Positions 22,795 to 33,128 are shown, numbered from the stretch's first letter. The stretch is 41,658 nt of DNA from Acanthaster planci (GCF_001949145.1 NW_019091571.1:503710-545367); one strand, 5' to 3'. Program-made: numbers and translations. Notes: generated by a model from the letters alone, not told the origin.

Positions 22795-23490
22795 CTATTT
22801 GAAATTTCCGTCTTCGATGGTGAGAGGTGCGTCCAGCAATAGAAACACATACATCGTGAGTGAACCGGGGCTTTCAGCTTCTCTTGTCATTTGTACACTG
22901 ATGCCTCCAAAGTCGCCAATTTGTCTTCCCGATCCATGAGCTGTGTTGTCGTCTGTGCTTCTAAAACCGAGCCAAAGACCATACCTGTCTTTAAGGTAGT
23001 CACTTGGATAAACGTCTGTCTGGGTTCCTAGCTCTTGAAAAAAAATTGGACGCTTCTAAACAGTGCTGCTGGTTTTGAAACATACCTTACAAATAAAGTT
23101 GGTTAGGCTTAACTTCTACAGTAACAACAGTTTTGTCACGTTAGGATTATAAACTCCCTTGGAGTTCTTGATGGTTGGCTTTTTCCATAGAAACAAGATC
23201 CCTTTCAAACTCTAAAAGGGGTTGGTTTATCACAGTGTTCCGCAGGGTGTCTGACTTGTTTCTAAATTGTGGACACGTTCAAACAAATGATATTATTTGA
23301 CCGCGTTGCTTGTTACTTGTGGTTTGGCCGGCGAGTTCTCGGTTGGTCACTAGGCCTACTTCGTATTCTAACGCCAAGTCTGAGATCGAGTATTGTGCAG
23401 CCGTGTCAATTGACTTAACGACTTTGTCATGATCGTTAAAAGTTAAATTTATTTGCTTGCATCGAGCTATACATACCGAGGCCGCATCTG
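22795..23490 (-). pseudogene. Double-jelly-roll major capsid protein relic (C-terminal part)
   Basis: Two open blocks in - strand frames. The first, about 23490-23280, contains a DLALEYEVG strand pattern and ends in TGA (23281-23279). The second, 23053-22795, contains RSTDDN and HGSGRQ followed by a beta-rich end and TAG at 22797-22795. These patterns fit the C-terminal jelly roll of Polinton/adintovirus major capsid proteins as I remember them. Stops and frame changes, including one at a run of eight A/T near 23040, lie between the blocks. The N-terminal half is missing; a MITE begins where it should continue. Confidence 0.55.
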
Positions 23491-23771
23491 ATTCGACTAC
23501 CCACCGCTATTTATAAGTGAGACCTGTGCAGCAAAATTGCATGCAAAAACTGTGATGCTAATATATTATCGTATGATGCAATACAGTAGGCAAACTTATA
23601 AGTGAGACTAGCCATCGTCACGAAAGTTTGCACGCAGAAGGCTCGAACAAACCTCACTTTTTAACTTTGCCATCTGTATTGCATCATACGATAATATATT
23701 AGCGTCACAGTTATTGCATGGCTATTATGCTGCTTAGGCCTCACTTAAAAGTAATGGTGGGTGGTCGGATC
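23488..23771. mobile_element. Hairpin MITE, about 280 bp
   Basis: Long inverted repeats: GATTCGACTACCCACC at the left end against GATCCGACCACCCACC read from the right end. Internally a nearly perfect pair ATGCTAATATATTATCGTAT / ATACGATAATATATTAGCGT is present. No coding capacity. It lies at the upstream edge of the capsid relic and probably inserted into it. Confidence 0.85.
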
Positions 23772-23811
23772 GGGTGAGCGTGAAACAGTTGGCAGCGGCT
23801 TCACTCCCTTA

Positions 23812-24090
23812 AAACAAAAGAAATCCCTTTGCCCAATGACGCTTTGGTGAGAAATTTATACAAATCGGGCGAAAAAGAGGGAGGCACAGTCAAAAGTACC
23901 ACTGATCCAATTTGGAGCGTTGACGTATACCAAATCGAAAAGAAAACCAGTCAGTTTAAACAGGTCAACGGTAGAAAGTAACGACAGGTCCTACGCTTTA
24001 CTACCAATATAAAGGGCCCAATCGCTCGTTTGGAAGCGCAAGTAGTGCCAGAAGACACCGTCAGGTACAAAATGCTAGCGTTTTTAGCCC
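23812..24090 (+). pseudogene. Coding relic on + strand, possibly integrase C-terminus
   Basis: A + strand frame with convincing protein character runs from about 23812 to a TAA at 23977-23979 (contains IWSVDVYQIEK). A second frame continues similarly to about 24090. The Trp-Ser-x-x-x-Tyr pattern and following beta strands recall the C-terminal domain of retroviral-like integrases of Polintons, which also converge on the polymerase gene in some elements. No catalytic DDE residues are present in what remains. Tentative. Confidence 0.35.
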
Positions 24091-24189
24091 ATAGGACAAC
24101 ATGTATCTTTTTGTGTCTAGACGACACAACGACAAATTATCCTGCGACATCGTGTACAAAATGTGATTTTAGAGTTTATACGGTACTGT

Positions 24190-24720
24190 TTAAAGGTAGC
24201 CTAATTGATTCTTGAAGAAACAGACAATCTCTGTAATGATTGTGGGTTAATTCTTGTGCAGTCACTTCCTTTGTGACACCTTTAGCTTTTTAACATTAAC
24301 GTCATCGGTTGTTAAAATGGAGTGCATCTTTGGTCTTATACAAACGCTTCTGCTCACAACTCTACCTTCAAATTCATCTTTAAATTTCCCGATGACTTTT
24401 TTTGTTTCTCGGGTCATAAAGTGGGTGATGGGGGGGTAGTTTGAAAAATCATATTATTTTGTCTGTATTTTTGCTCATGTCGTCGTAAACGTCATCGGTC
24501 CAGATGGACAATCGTTGTGAAGATCGTGAAGTTTTAAATTTTGGGCATAATAGAGATCGACTTCTAGAGTGTAGCCAGTGGTAACTCACTGGATCACGCA
24601 AAGCGGTGTGTTCGAAAGTAAACTCGTTTGGATCGAACCATTCAAATCCCCGACAGGTAATAGTCGGCTCATAGCCCAACTATATAAATTGTTTGCATCA
24701 AAATACATGATGCATGACAA
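24190..24720 (-). pseudogene. Type-B (protein-primed) DNA polymerase C-terminal relic
   Basis: Three - strand frames together resemble the end of Polinton DNA polymerase B. One block has GFEWFDP, a second a YYAQ...HDLHND stretch typical of the region before the thumb, and the last (about 24415-24190) has an RPKM motif and a basic KKLKGVTK segment near the end. Frameshifts occur at about 24600 and at a run of seven A/T near 24400. The exonuclease, protein-primer insertion and YxDTD palm regions are absent, cut off by the end of the element at about 24745. In live elements this enzyme replicates the element DNA. Confidence 0.7.
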
Positions 24721-24759
24721 GGGCAGAGCAGAATCATAACGGGGAGGTATTTATTGTTA

Positions 24760-25562
24760 GATTTATTGGCATGGTTTCAATTTCATATACTGCACACACG
24801 GTGAAAGATGCTTATATCGCATTTGCACGACTAAAAAAGCGAGGCTTTCCACAGCTATGCTTGTAAGGTTCATTGCCCATACAATGTCCAATTGTCCAAG
24901 AAGGAGCCTTATTTGCTAAATTTACCATTTTATGTATGTAAATTTTGTACATCATGCATATAGGCATACAGGCATTAACAGCTGTGCATTGTGCATTTTT
25001 CACGCATTAACATGAGCACGGCCTATATGCTGGCCTAATGCATAAATTAGCGAGCTGACTACTTCTCATTGTCTAAGCTGAAAGGATGGAAAACCGCAAT
25101 GTCCACGAATCTCATAATATTAGGGTATACCCTCACACGAACGTATGCATTTACAACGTATTCTCGGTGTGTACCAAGAGTTGCGCCCCCTCCACCCAAA
25201 AAGTTTGTTCGGGTGGTATTGGAATCCACAACTGCCTGGTACTCGTACAGAATGAGCGCTACAGTGGAAAAGTATACATTTTTGGCTGACCTGTCTCGGA
25301 AAATACGTGATGCTCAAATTCGATTTTCACAAATTAGTGTCAAAATTACTTTAAACACTTATAAAGGTGTAACTGCTGAAAACATCTCTTAATTGTTAAC
25401 AAAATAATTTCAGATTTTAGGAAAAACACAAGATTTCGATTTCAGCATGATGTGGAGCTTATTTAAATGAGACAAACACATTCAACACAGAGTACAATAA
25501 AGAAGAGAAATTGGTGGAGAACGTACCCTAAAGTAGCCCTGGCGTTAATCATAATGTCTTAC
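24760..25562. other. Intron block shared with receptor B intron (39466-40376)
   Basis: It aligns in order with 39466-40376 (GTGAAAGATRCTT, GCTTTCCACTG, TATACCCYCACACGAACGTAT, AGTGGAAAAGTATACATTTT). The part up to about 25480 is 75-85% similar; the last 70 bases before exon 1 are essentially identical. Contains no gene. Confidence 0.85.
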
Positions 25563-25863
25563 CTGTGGATAGAAACAAGATATCCGACACCGCCAAATTA
25601 CCTAGATAGATGTTGGTTATAGTCCTCATGTACGGCACCCGAACAACTGTGAACAGGAATGCTGAGTTGGTCAGAATACCGAAAACACAGATGCAAGGGT
25701 AAACGATGGTGACCAATGCTGTCTGAACTGAGTCATACTCGTAGCGAGTAGCGAGACTCGGATCCGAGAGATTGAGTATCGGTGCATCTTGTATCGGACA
25801 GAACGTCTCGGAGTCGTCGGGAGCAAACTCATTCGACATCGACCCTTCTCCGTGTTCATCCAT
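25563..25863 (-). CDS. Receptor gene A, exon 1: GPCR N-terminus, TM1, TM2
   Basis: ATG at 25863-25861 in the good context GTCATGG begins 100 codons plus one base and ends at the donor CAG|GTAAGA. It was preferred over an upstream in-frame extension because receptor B has the matching ATG in the same context. It encodes an acidic extracellular N-terminus with an N-glycosylation site (Asn31, NLS). TM1 spans about residues 47-72 with Asn66 (N1.50), and TM2 is about 84-98 with Asp94 (D2.50). Splicing to 14132 in phase 1 rebuilds an ECL1 with the usual Trp (residue 107). No upstream exon is evident. Confidence 0.88.
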
Positions 25864-26000
25864 GACGACCGAAACTTCCAGAAGGCCTAACTCCCTGAAG
25901 ACCAAGTAGGAGTGAAGTGATATAAAACGATGCGCGGCACCCGTTGTATTTGACTTGCATCATGCCTAACTGATTGCATAATTAAGAGACGTTATACGAC
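25864..26000 (-). promoter_or_regulatory. 5' flank of receptor A, matches that of B
   Basis: Shared with the B flank are AGAAGGCCTAACT (25880-25892) and RATGCGCG, CACCCGTTGTATTTGA (25929-25955). Between them A has about 25 extra bases and a TTTATATC in place of B's TTTATAAA. Similarity ends near 25955. It could be the core promoter and 5'UTR; no transcript start can be fixed. Confidence 0.35.
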
Positions 26001-27602
26001 CCGGTCGTGATGTGACCGCCAGTAACTGCCAGGAATATCGTGATCGACAGTCTAAGTCTACACTACATCAGCAAGGGCGGATCAGGGGGTAGTTGCAATG
26101 GGGTATCTGCCCCAGGGAAGCCAATAAGACAAGTTATGTGGGGCGCCCATTTCAGGACCGCTCAATACAGGATTGCCTCGATTGCCTAATTTCACGTACA
26201 TGTATTTATGACGGATCGCTGCGGGGCCCGAAGTAAATAAAGTCAACACAATCGACGTACAATTCACATGTAGGCCTACGTTGTTGTCATGAACGATTTT
26301 GGTTAACAATTTCGAGCGAGCCTTTGTATTCCCTTTATATTCGGCACGGTAAGATGGCCAACAGTGACTTCAATGACCTGTGTCGACTGAAAAAGGGCAT
26401 TAAGGAACGAGTCCATATTTTTTATTTTACTTTTCTTTTGATTTGACGTCCCTGGCACTAAAATCTTGTCAATGTTAGTCTTATCCAAAGACGTCAGTGA
26501 TTGATGATAATAGTTGCATTTGTTTGTGGGCTACATTTGTGCCTTCCCTTCTCGCTAAGTCACAATGAGGGCGTTGCCGTTTCATTTAATTTAGACGGTT
26601 GGGCTGAATATTAATATCTCTGAACAAGCCACGGCTTCCCATACCGGTTGTTGCGAGTGGGGATCATCGCGTTGCATATGCATATCTAATCGGAGACGCT
26701 GGGAGCATGCAACAGACATAGGCCCACTGGTTCTTTTTCAGTGTAAGGGGCCTGAAAGTTGACCTCTGATGGTGCGCTTCTGGAACCCTTGGATAGGAAA
26801 AATAACGTGCAAAGATTTTAGAATCTGTAATATTTTTCGTTCAGTTTCTTCTTAAAAAAATCCAACTTGAAAAGAGGGCTTTGAAAAATATTTGTTAGTA
26901 TATCAATTTATAGAAACTGAATAATCACCTGAGCATGAAAGAGAAATATCCTGCCAAAAATTGACCCATCACTTCCGAAAATCTAAAATACATGAAGAAC
27001 CGTGCAATACGACATTCTCGTACGCAGATTTTTTTTATGGCAGTCTCTGGGTAAAAAACAAAATAAAAACAGATCAAAATATTTTGCACATTTTGATAAT
27101 TTATAAAGTAATAAACATAAGGCAATATTCTGCTTTTGCGAAAGATTTTAATATGTTATCTAACTTGCTGACAACAACTACGTGATGTCAACTCAACGGA
27201 ATCTGGAACTCATCGATTGCAGGTAGGTAAATCTTTGCAAGGTCGTACAATCTCATTTTCAAGTAAGCACGCCGAGTGAAAACAAATGTACATGAACAAG
27301 GAGACCGAGGTACGATATCGTCGGACGTGAAAGGTCGTTAATAAAATTCGTTTTTTACCCAACTCCAGGTGACTTTTCCAAAATATTACTTGAGGGAAAC
27401 AAAGGTAAAATTCCAACATGAGTGTTTCATGGGGTGGTTTCAGTAAGGAATTATTTTAAAAAAATTATCGAACTTCGCGACCTCGCGAGGGTTCCGGAAG
27501 CTCGCTGTGCGACCTTTTACTTTCAGGCTTTATTGCACGTGCTCAGAACTACATGTACATACGCATGCTCAGAACAACGCGCGCATGTTCAGAACTGGAT
27601 AA
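26000..27602. other. Intergenic, no gene seen
   Basis: Contains no coding-like frame. Three related words ending in TCAGAAC (27539-27595) are spaced 21-24 bases, two with GCATG next to them, similar to NRF1-type CGCATGC sites. Nothing else supported. Confidence 0.5.
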
Positions 27603-27890
27603 AGGTTGCACTGCACCAAATATGCACCAATAGAAAACAGTGCAAAATCAGACCAAACTAGCGCCGCCTGTTCTATTTACGGACCCTTTTTTATTTTTAA
27701 TAGTGCTTTCGTATGTGTCTTGTGCAATCCGTATCTTTAAATATATTCATTTATGTAACCACTTCATAATTCAACCTTCGGGTTGCAACCAAATGGAAAT
27801 AAAATAAAAATGATAATCAAAAACCCCATGGGATCACTGTAAATGAATGAGTTCGCGCGCAGAAATATAACGATTTGGTGGAATGCACCC
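27603..27890 (+). mobile_element. TIR element family R1, copy 1 (internally deleted)
   Basis: The left end GGTTGCACTGCACCAAATA and the right end, in reverse, GGGTGCATTCCACCAAAT are inverted. Outer sequence matches copy 2 (28437-28900) at both ends, but about 175 bp of the middle is missing or replaced. Non-autonomous, non-coding. Confidence 0.75.
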
Positions 27891-28436
27891 TTTAATATTA
27901 CCTCGCGGGCCGGTTTTGTAGTAAAATGGGCGCCAAAAAAAAACTATCCAATTCCTAAAATTGAAAACGCTTTGTTGTTTTACTGAAGGACAATAAAGTC
28001 TGTCCGTTTCCACTGAAAGCGACAGTGTTTTATGCGCAATGACAGTCTTAATGAAGTAAACAAAAGGAAAAATCAAACATCATCTGCAAAACTGCGGGAC
28101 ATAGAGAAGAATAACCACCAGAAAGAGGACGAACAGACAATATTATTGATTGGAACTTTTAAATGTCTGTTTCCCCGGCGTCTGGGGGAGCTTTTTTGAA
28201 GAAAAATGGAGGAATTTCAGGCCCTTTTCCAGTTATTGTAGGATAGATAGTCAATGAGATCCTCCAAAGAGACACAGCGTACATTTCTCTGATATTTGGC
28301 TGTAATCTTTACTGCTGTGACAACTTCCAAAGACAAAAATGCTCATTGTCTCTACCCGTGAATACAAAAGCACTAAAAAAGGACAGGGCGCCCCCTTTTG
28401 GGCTGTTTCCATGGGCGCTGCCACCTTGTCTTTACA

Positions 28437-28900
28437 GGTTGCACTACACCAAATACGCGCCAATAAAAAACAATGCAAAATCGGACAGAAATAGCATCGC
28501 CTGTTGACTCTCGTTCAGAGGTTGGCCGCCGTTGTATCACTGGAAATTCAAGATTTTATCCATAAGATCACTTTCCATTTCAATTTTATGGGGGTTAGCC
28601 ACGAAACCTTTTTTATTCACCTTTCCCCGAAGATGCCCCCCCCCGCCCATAGTAGTAAAACTATGCACTCAGCCCTGAAAATAGCCGCCCGCCTCTGTCC
28701 AAAATATGCCCGCATTTTGGGGATTTTTGTGAAAGGAATACCCCAAACTGGAAACTATAATCCAAAATTCGGGATTTATAGAGATGTTTCAATGATCCCT
28801 CCGGATTATGGTTTGTCTTATTGTAAAAATCCCTTGGGATCACAAAACAAGTGATGAGCTCGCGCGCAGATATACAACTATTTGGTGGAATGCACACTGA
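28437..28900 (+). mobile_element. TIR element family R1, copy 2 (fullest)
   Basis: It starts GGTTGCACTACACCAAATA and ends TTTGGTGGAATGCAC, giving imperfect inverted termini. The inside contains GGAAATTCAAGATTTTATCC, CCCGCATTTTGGGGATTTTT and GGAATACCCCAAACTGGAAA, all found in reverse in copy 3. No coding capacity, so it is presumably mobilised by an enzyme encoded elsewhere. Confidence 0.8.
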
Positions 28901-29759
28901 AAGGATTGGCATGTTTGTCATATGAAGCAAACTATAGGACAGAGGGAACCCCCCCGCCTTTGTGTTGGTCATTGTTATACTGGTATCAAAGGAATTCTTT
29001 TCAGACATCTGGGGGGTGTGATAAGTGACAATAGGCTGGAGTGTGTATAGGGATTGGACTTATGTGGGGGGGACCCGTCTTTCCCATTTCGTGCCTGGTA
29101 TAATTTTTGTCTTACCCAAGCGTATCAAAGTCTTCCATTACTTAGCCTTCAATCAAGGCGCACGTGACACATTATGCTCAGCTGTACTGACACCAACAGG
29201 TACTGCTCTTTTTCTGTACTACACTGTACCGCCTGTACTACACTGTATTAGGCCCCCACAAAAAATCCGGTTTCAACTCATAGGCTTGGTCCAAAAGTGG
29301 AGTGGTGACGCGGTTTTTTCCCCTTAGAAATGATGTGCCTGCACATTCACTTTAGAGCCCATGTCCTTATCACTATGAAAAGTGTGAATTAACAACTTTG
29401 AATGAATAAAAGACCATGAAATATGATGAGAGGCAATGGTTTCAGTCATCTCAAACAAGAGGTTTCTATTCTTGGCAAGATTGAACTTGTTAAAATACAG
29501 TAGCTCAACCACAATGGAAAAATTAAATGTTAAAAAATAAATATTCAGCTCCAGTTTCCTGCCACAAAAGAAATGTTCATAATGTAAAAGATATACATGT
29601 ACTGTGCACATTGTTTTCTGTTTTAGTCTTTAAGAAACAAGTTACATATAAATCTTGGGGAAAAATTCAGCTCAGAAAACAAATCTCCTCTCACTCGAAT
29701 CTACCTTTGTTCTTGGTAAGTGGCGATGTATGAGTTGTTACATGATGGTTGTCATAACG

Positions 29760-30310
29760 TGACGTCCATCGCCACTGCATGCACTGCATGCGTATGTACC
29801 AACACTGAAATAGACTGGCCCCTCACGTTTTGCTGCTTAAAAGCGTTTTCAAGTTGTATACTTAAGCGGGACGTAAGACCACTTTGTTTGTCTGGTTCAC
29901 AGACGTGGGCCAGGGTCCAAATCAACTGACTACGGCCGGAAATTACACCGAGTATTTGGCAGCACCCACGGCCAGTTCCCACAGAATCATGCGTAGTATC
30001 AAGCTATGCAGCCAACTGATTCGAACACGGTTTTCATGTAAAGATACACGAATGACGTCATCTGATCAGAGTGCCCGACGGAAATGTGAGAGGCTTTGGA
30101 GGATTCCTTCACCGTACATATTACTCAACCCCATACACCCATCAAAAACACGTTAAACTTACGCGGTAGCAGAATTCCTGCCGATAAAGTAAGTTTGGCG
30201 GCTTTCGGGAAAACATTTAATGCAAAATAAAAAACTTCTTTATTTTGCTGGCGCGCATGTCTATACGGCGACGCGTGGTGACCAGAAGCCGGAGACTTTT
30301 TTTGGCCTTC
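29760..30310 (+). repeat. Segment homologous to 7140-7535
   Basis: Same orientation and order as 7140-7535, with about 120 extra bases in the middle (around 29915-30040). Either a dispersed repeat or the old edge of the receptor-gene duplication unit. Confidence 0.7.
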
Positions 30311-30319
30311 CTGTCTGAA

Positions 30320-30490
30320 AGGTGCGATTCACAATAGCGCGCCACCATGAGTTTGCAACGCGTTGGCCAATCACAGCGCGCGTTATTTGTCGACCCTTTC
30401 CGAACGCACATCGGGTCGATAAATTTCGCGCATATTGATTGGTCAACGCATTGCAATCTCCTTGTGGCGCACTATTTTGAAACGCCCGTA
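30320..30490. mobile_element. Fold-back element with CCAAT boxes, about 170 bp
   Basis: Arms 30320-30396 and 30413-30490 are inverted copies at roughly 75-80%, separated by 16 bases. Each arm carries a CCAAT box (GTTGGCCAATCA; ATTGGTCAA in reverse) next to GCGCGC. It could fold into a long hairpin or act as a divergent promoter cassette. Confidence 0.7.
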
Positions 30491-31078
30491 TTGCCGCGCA
30501 CCTCGACTGAATGCTATCCACGAGTACGCTTAATCACCACCTGCTGTACGTGACCACGCAAACATTCACACGAATGAAAAACCATTTCGTGATCGCTGAT
30601 TGGATCCCTTGGAAAGCAAAGGGAGCATCAAAAGAAGGAAAATGGCTCCCAATCACGGAAAAAAAAGCTTTTTGTCCCCGCCGATCCCGCTAAAAAGACC
30701 ACCCCCCCAAAAAAAAAAAAACTGAAGGGAAAAAATTGTCCAGCGTGACCTTTGAAAACAATTAAGCCCTGAAAACGTGCGATTTGCAAACGACCAACAG
30801 CGACGGTCGGCGTTCGCGTGAACATTCGGTTACCGCACCTTTCCGTTGCCCACTGAGGTTCGTGCATAGCCCTACACTTGTCTTGACCCGGACTCGTACA
30901 AGGGGATTTTCATTGTGAGCAGCATGGTACCGACCAGTAGCATTAGACTTCCTCAGTTCAGCGCGGTATGTTTTGTAGCTTCAGGTAACAATTAGAGCAT
31001 GTATAACCATTTGCATGCAAGAATACACACAAAACGTGTTTTTTCGATTTTTTCATTCATTTCTCTTTGTTTAATACT

Positions 31079-31096
31079 TATATATATATATATATA
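31079..31096. repeat. (TA)n microsatellite
   Basis: About nine TA units. Confidence 0.85.
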
Positions 31097-31439
31097 AATG
31101 CAGAGAGAACAAAAAGGCCCCTGTACACGCAAAAATGAGGATAAAAGACAAGTCTACTCGTGTTGCTACGCGCGCTGATCATGCCATTCAACATGGCGGC
31201 TTCCACTGTTGTGACCTTCGTAAGTTGCAAGGTCAAAGTAAAATCACAGGGTATGATTATGGTAGTCCCAACCTGGGTCCAAGATGTGGCAGAGAATACT
31301 CAATAAAACAAGTAACAAGAATATATGTACATTGTGCACTTGGCCTGGTTTATTCAGTCATTTATACACCAGCAACATGGAATTTTTTTCGACCGACCGA
31401 CCTTATTTCAAGTGGTAAAAGAAATGAGAACCACAGAAT

Positions 31440-31705
31440 GTAATAAGGGCGCCCTTATAGAGATCATTGGCTCCACTAGCGGCCATTTTACCGAGCCAAA
31501 TACAAAGCTTGCCCGGCAATGCCCGACTTTGTTCTCCCTGGCGTCAATAGAAGCGAGCCAACCCACGCATTTGTATTCGGCTCGGTAAAATGGCCGCTGG
31601 TTGGCTTCTTTTTCATACAAAGGTGTTGCAAGTCCAGGTTTTTTTTAATGCGCCCGTGGCTCGGCCTGGCAACTCGCATAGCCCTTATAAGGCGCCCTCA
31701 TTTAG
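31440..31705. mobile_element. Fold-back element, about 265 bp
   Basis: An inner perfect pair GCGGCCATTTTACCGAGCC (about 31479) and its complement (about 31580-31597) is flanked by an outer imperfect pair AATAAGGGCGCCCTTATA (31440) and the complement around GCCCTTATAAGGCGCCC (31680). Spacer lengths differ between the arms, so one arm has an insertion. Non-coding. Confidence 0.65.
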
Positions 31706-32231
31706 CCTTTCTTGTACAACGTGTGTAGTACGTCACCTGTCATCGGTAAGCGACTTGACGGAAAAGCCAATCGAATCTCCTCGTCGGTGATAAGTAGGCT
31801 AGTTATTCATAATGCATGACGGCATAATCTTGACGGAATTTCCACCTATCAAAGTAGTCAGACTTGTATACTTGTTCATTATAATTAATGCAGGTATGAA
31901 TGACGTAAAAACAAGTCCGGCAGTGTGATTGGCTACTACCACTTCTGGTAGATAAGCCCATTCGCTGTGCACAAACGGTTAGCAGATTCTTAACTTCGGG
32001 ATTTCTGAACTGAACTTTATAGTAATAAGTGGACACAAGGGTGCGCGAAGCAAGTAACAGCGCGCAGTCTCGTTCGAAGGGTATCCAAGCAGAAACGAAG
32101 AAGTCACAGAGATCCCGACTTGAGTCAAATTTAGTGCACATATGTACCTTGAGGGGTGCAGTGCCCCAATTCAAGGAAAATTTTCCGCCTGGCGGAGGCG
32201 CACAAAAAGTACCTCCCACATATTCTGTCGA

Positions 32232-32660
32232 AAAGATGGGTCTGTTTGGGCCAAGAAATGGTGAGATTGTGCAAGTATTCAGGGGCACCCATCTGGGGGC
32301 AAAGCAGATAAAAATGTGATTGAAAATTTTTCAGAAGAGCCCGAGGAAGGTGAGGGATGTCATTTGAATAATGGCCGCTGAGAGGACTTGGGAACATTGA
32401 CTTTTTGGGAGGTGAGTTTGTTTTTGGCAGATAATTAAAAAAACCATTGGTTAACTTACTAAAAATTGAAAATCAAATGAAATCTGAAGGACCAAACAAA
32501 ACAACACATTGTTTTTTAATTGAGAGGCCTCAGGGACTTCAGATGTCTGCCATGTCTGCCAAACTTGGTTGATTTTACACTGTTTTGGAGCTTCAATTGG
32601 TTCAGTGCACCCTAAGCAGTTTAGTCTGTGTCAGGTCATCAAAGATGGAGGTGCGCGGGT
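32232..32660 (+). repeat. Dispersed repeat family R2, copy 1
   Basis: It aligns in order with 38152-38600: AATGGTGAGATTGTG, CCCGAG.A.GGTGA, CTTTTTGGGAGGTGA, CCATTGGTTAACTTA, TTGATTTTACACTGTTTT, then AAAGATGGAGG. Identity is about 70-75%. It abuts R1 copy 3 (from 32672). No coding capacity. Confidence 0.75.
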
Positions 32661-32671
32661 TGGATTCCTGC

Positions 32672-33128
32672 AGGGTGCATTTCACCAAATGGTTGCATTT
32701 CTGCACGTGAGCTCATTAATATTTTTACCCCTCTGGGATTTTTACAATAAAACATGCCATAATCAGGAGGCATCATAGAAATATTTCTATAAACCCCGAA
32801 TTTTGGACTGATAGTTTCCAGTTCGGGGTATTTCTTTCACAAAAAGCCCCAAACTGCGGGCCTATTTTAGATAGAGGCGGAAGGCTACATTCAGAAATGA
32901 GCCCTTAGTTCTACTGCTGTTTGGGGAGTATCTTCCTTGAAAGGCGAATAAAAAAGATTTTCGTGGCTAACCACCATGAAATTGGGACGAAAAGTGATCT
33001 TCTGGCCATAATCTTGGATTTCCAGTAAATAAACGGAGGCCAACCCCTTCATGAGAGTCAAAAGGCGGCGCTATTTCGGTCCGATTTTTCACTGTTTTCT
33101 GTGGGCGCGTATTTCGTGTAATGCAACC
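32672..33128 (-). mobile_element. TIR element family R1, copy 3 (inverted)
   Basis: The reverse complement follows copy 2 end to end: TTGCATTACACGAAATACGC start, GGAAATCCAAGATTATGG, CCCGAACTGGAAACTATCAG and CAAATGG end. Diverged about 25% from copy 2, so the family is not recent. Confidence 0.75.

Larger units (their letters stand above)
15490..24745 (-). mobile_element. Decayed Polinton/Maverick (adintovirus-like) element
   Basis: This stretch is present in intron A and absent between the matching shoulders of intron B. It contains, mostly on the - strand, relics of a family B DNA polymerase C-terminus, an FtsK/HerA-type packaging ATPase, a double-jelly-roll capsid protein and several unidentified virus-like proteins. 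Polintons are known as 15-20 kb self-synthesising DNA transposons with virion genes. All frames are interrupted, the polymerase lacks its N-terminal portion, and I could not find terminal inverted repeats. It is therefore a truncated, dead copy. Boundaries are estimated from the alignment with intron B, to within about 50 bp. Confidence 0.75.
14133..25562 (-). other. Intron of receptor gene A (11.43 kb, phase 1)
   Basis: The donor is CAG|GTAAGA at 25563/25562 and the acceptor is TTTTACAG| at 14133/14132. The ends match the intron of receptor B: 14133 to about 14345 at about 95%, and about 25490-25562 essentially identical. Two inner blocks also match B at lower identity (15265-15484 with 39184-39400; 24760-25470 with 39466-40300). 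Between about 15490 and 24745 lies the Polinton-type relic that B lacks. Confidence 0.9.

Noticed and set aside
25190-25320. Possible tRNA-derived SINE (GGTATTGGAATCCAC resembles a B box)
   Set aside because: No A box at the right distance, no tail and no copies outside the duplicated intron.
25120-25392. Open frames in the intron of receptor A, and the similar ones at 39806-40134
   Set aside because: Shared between copies only because the intron was duplicated; the frames are not kept in register between A and B.
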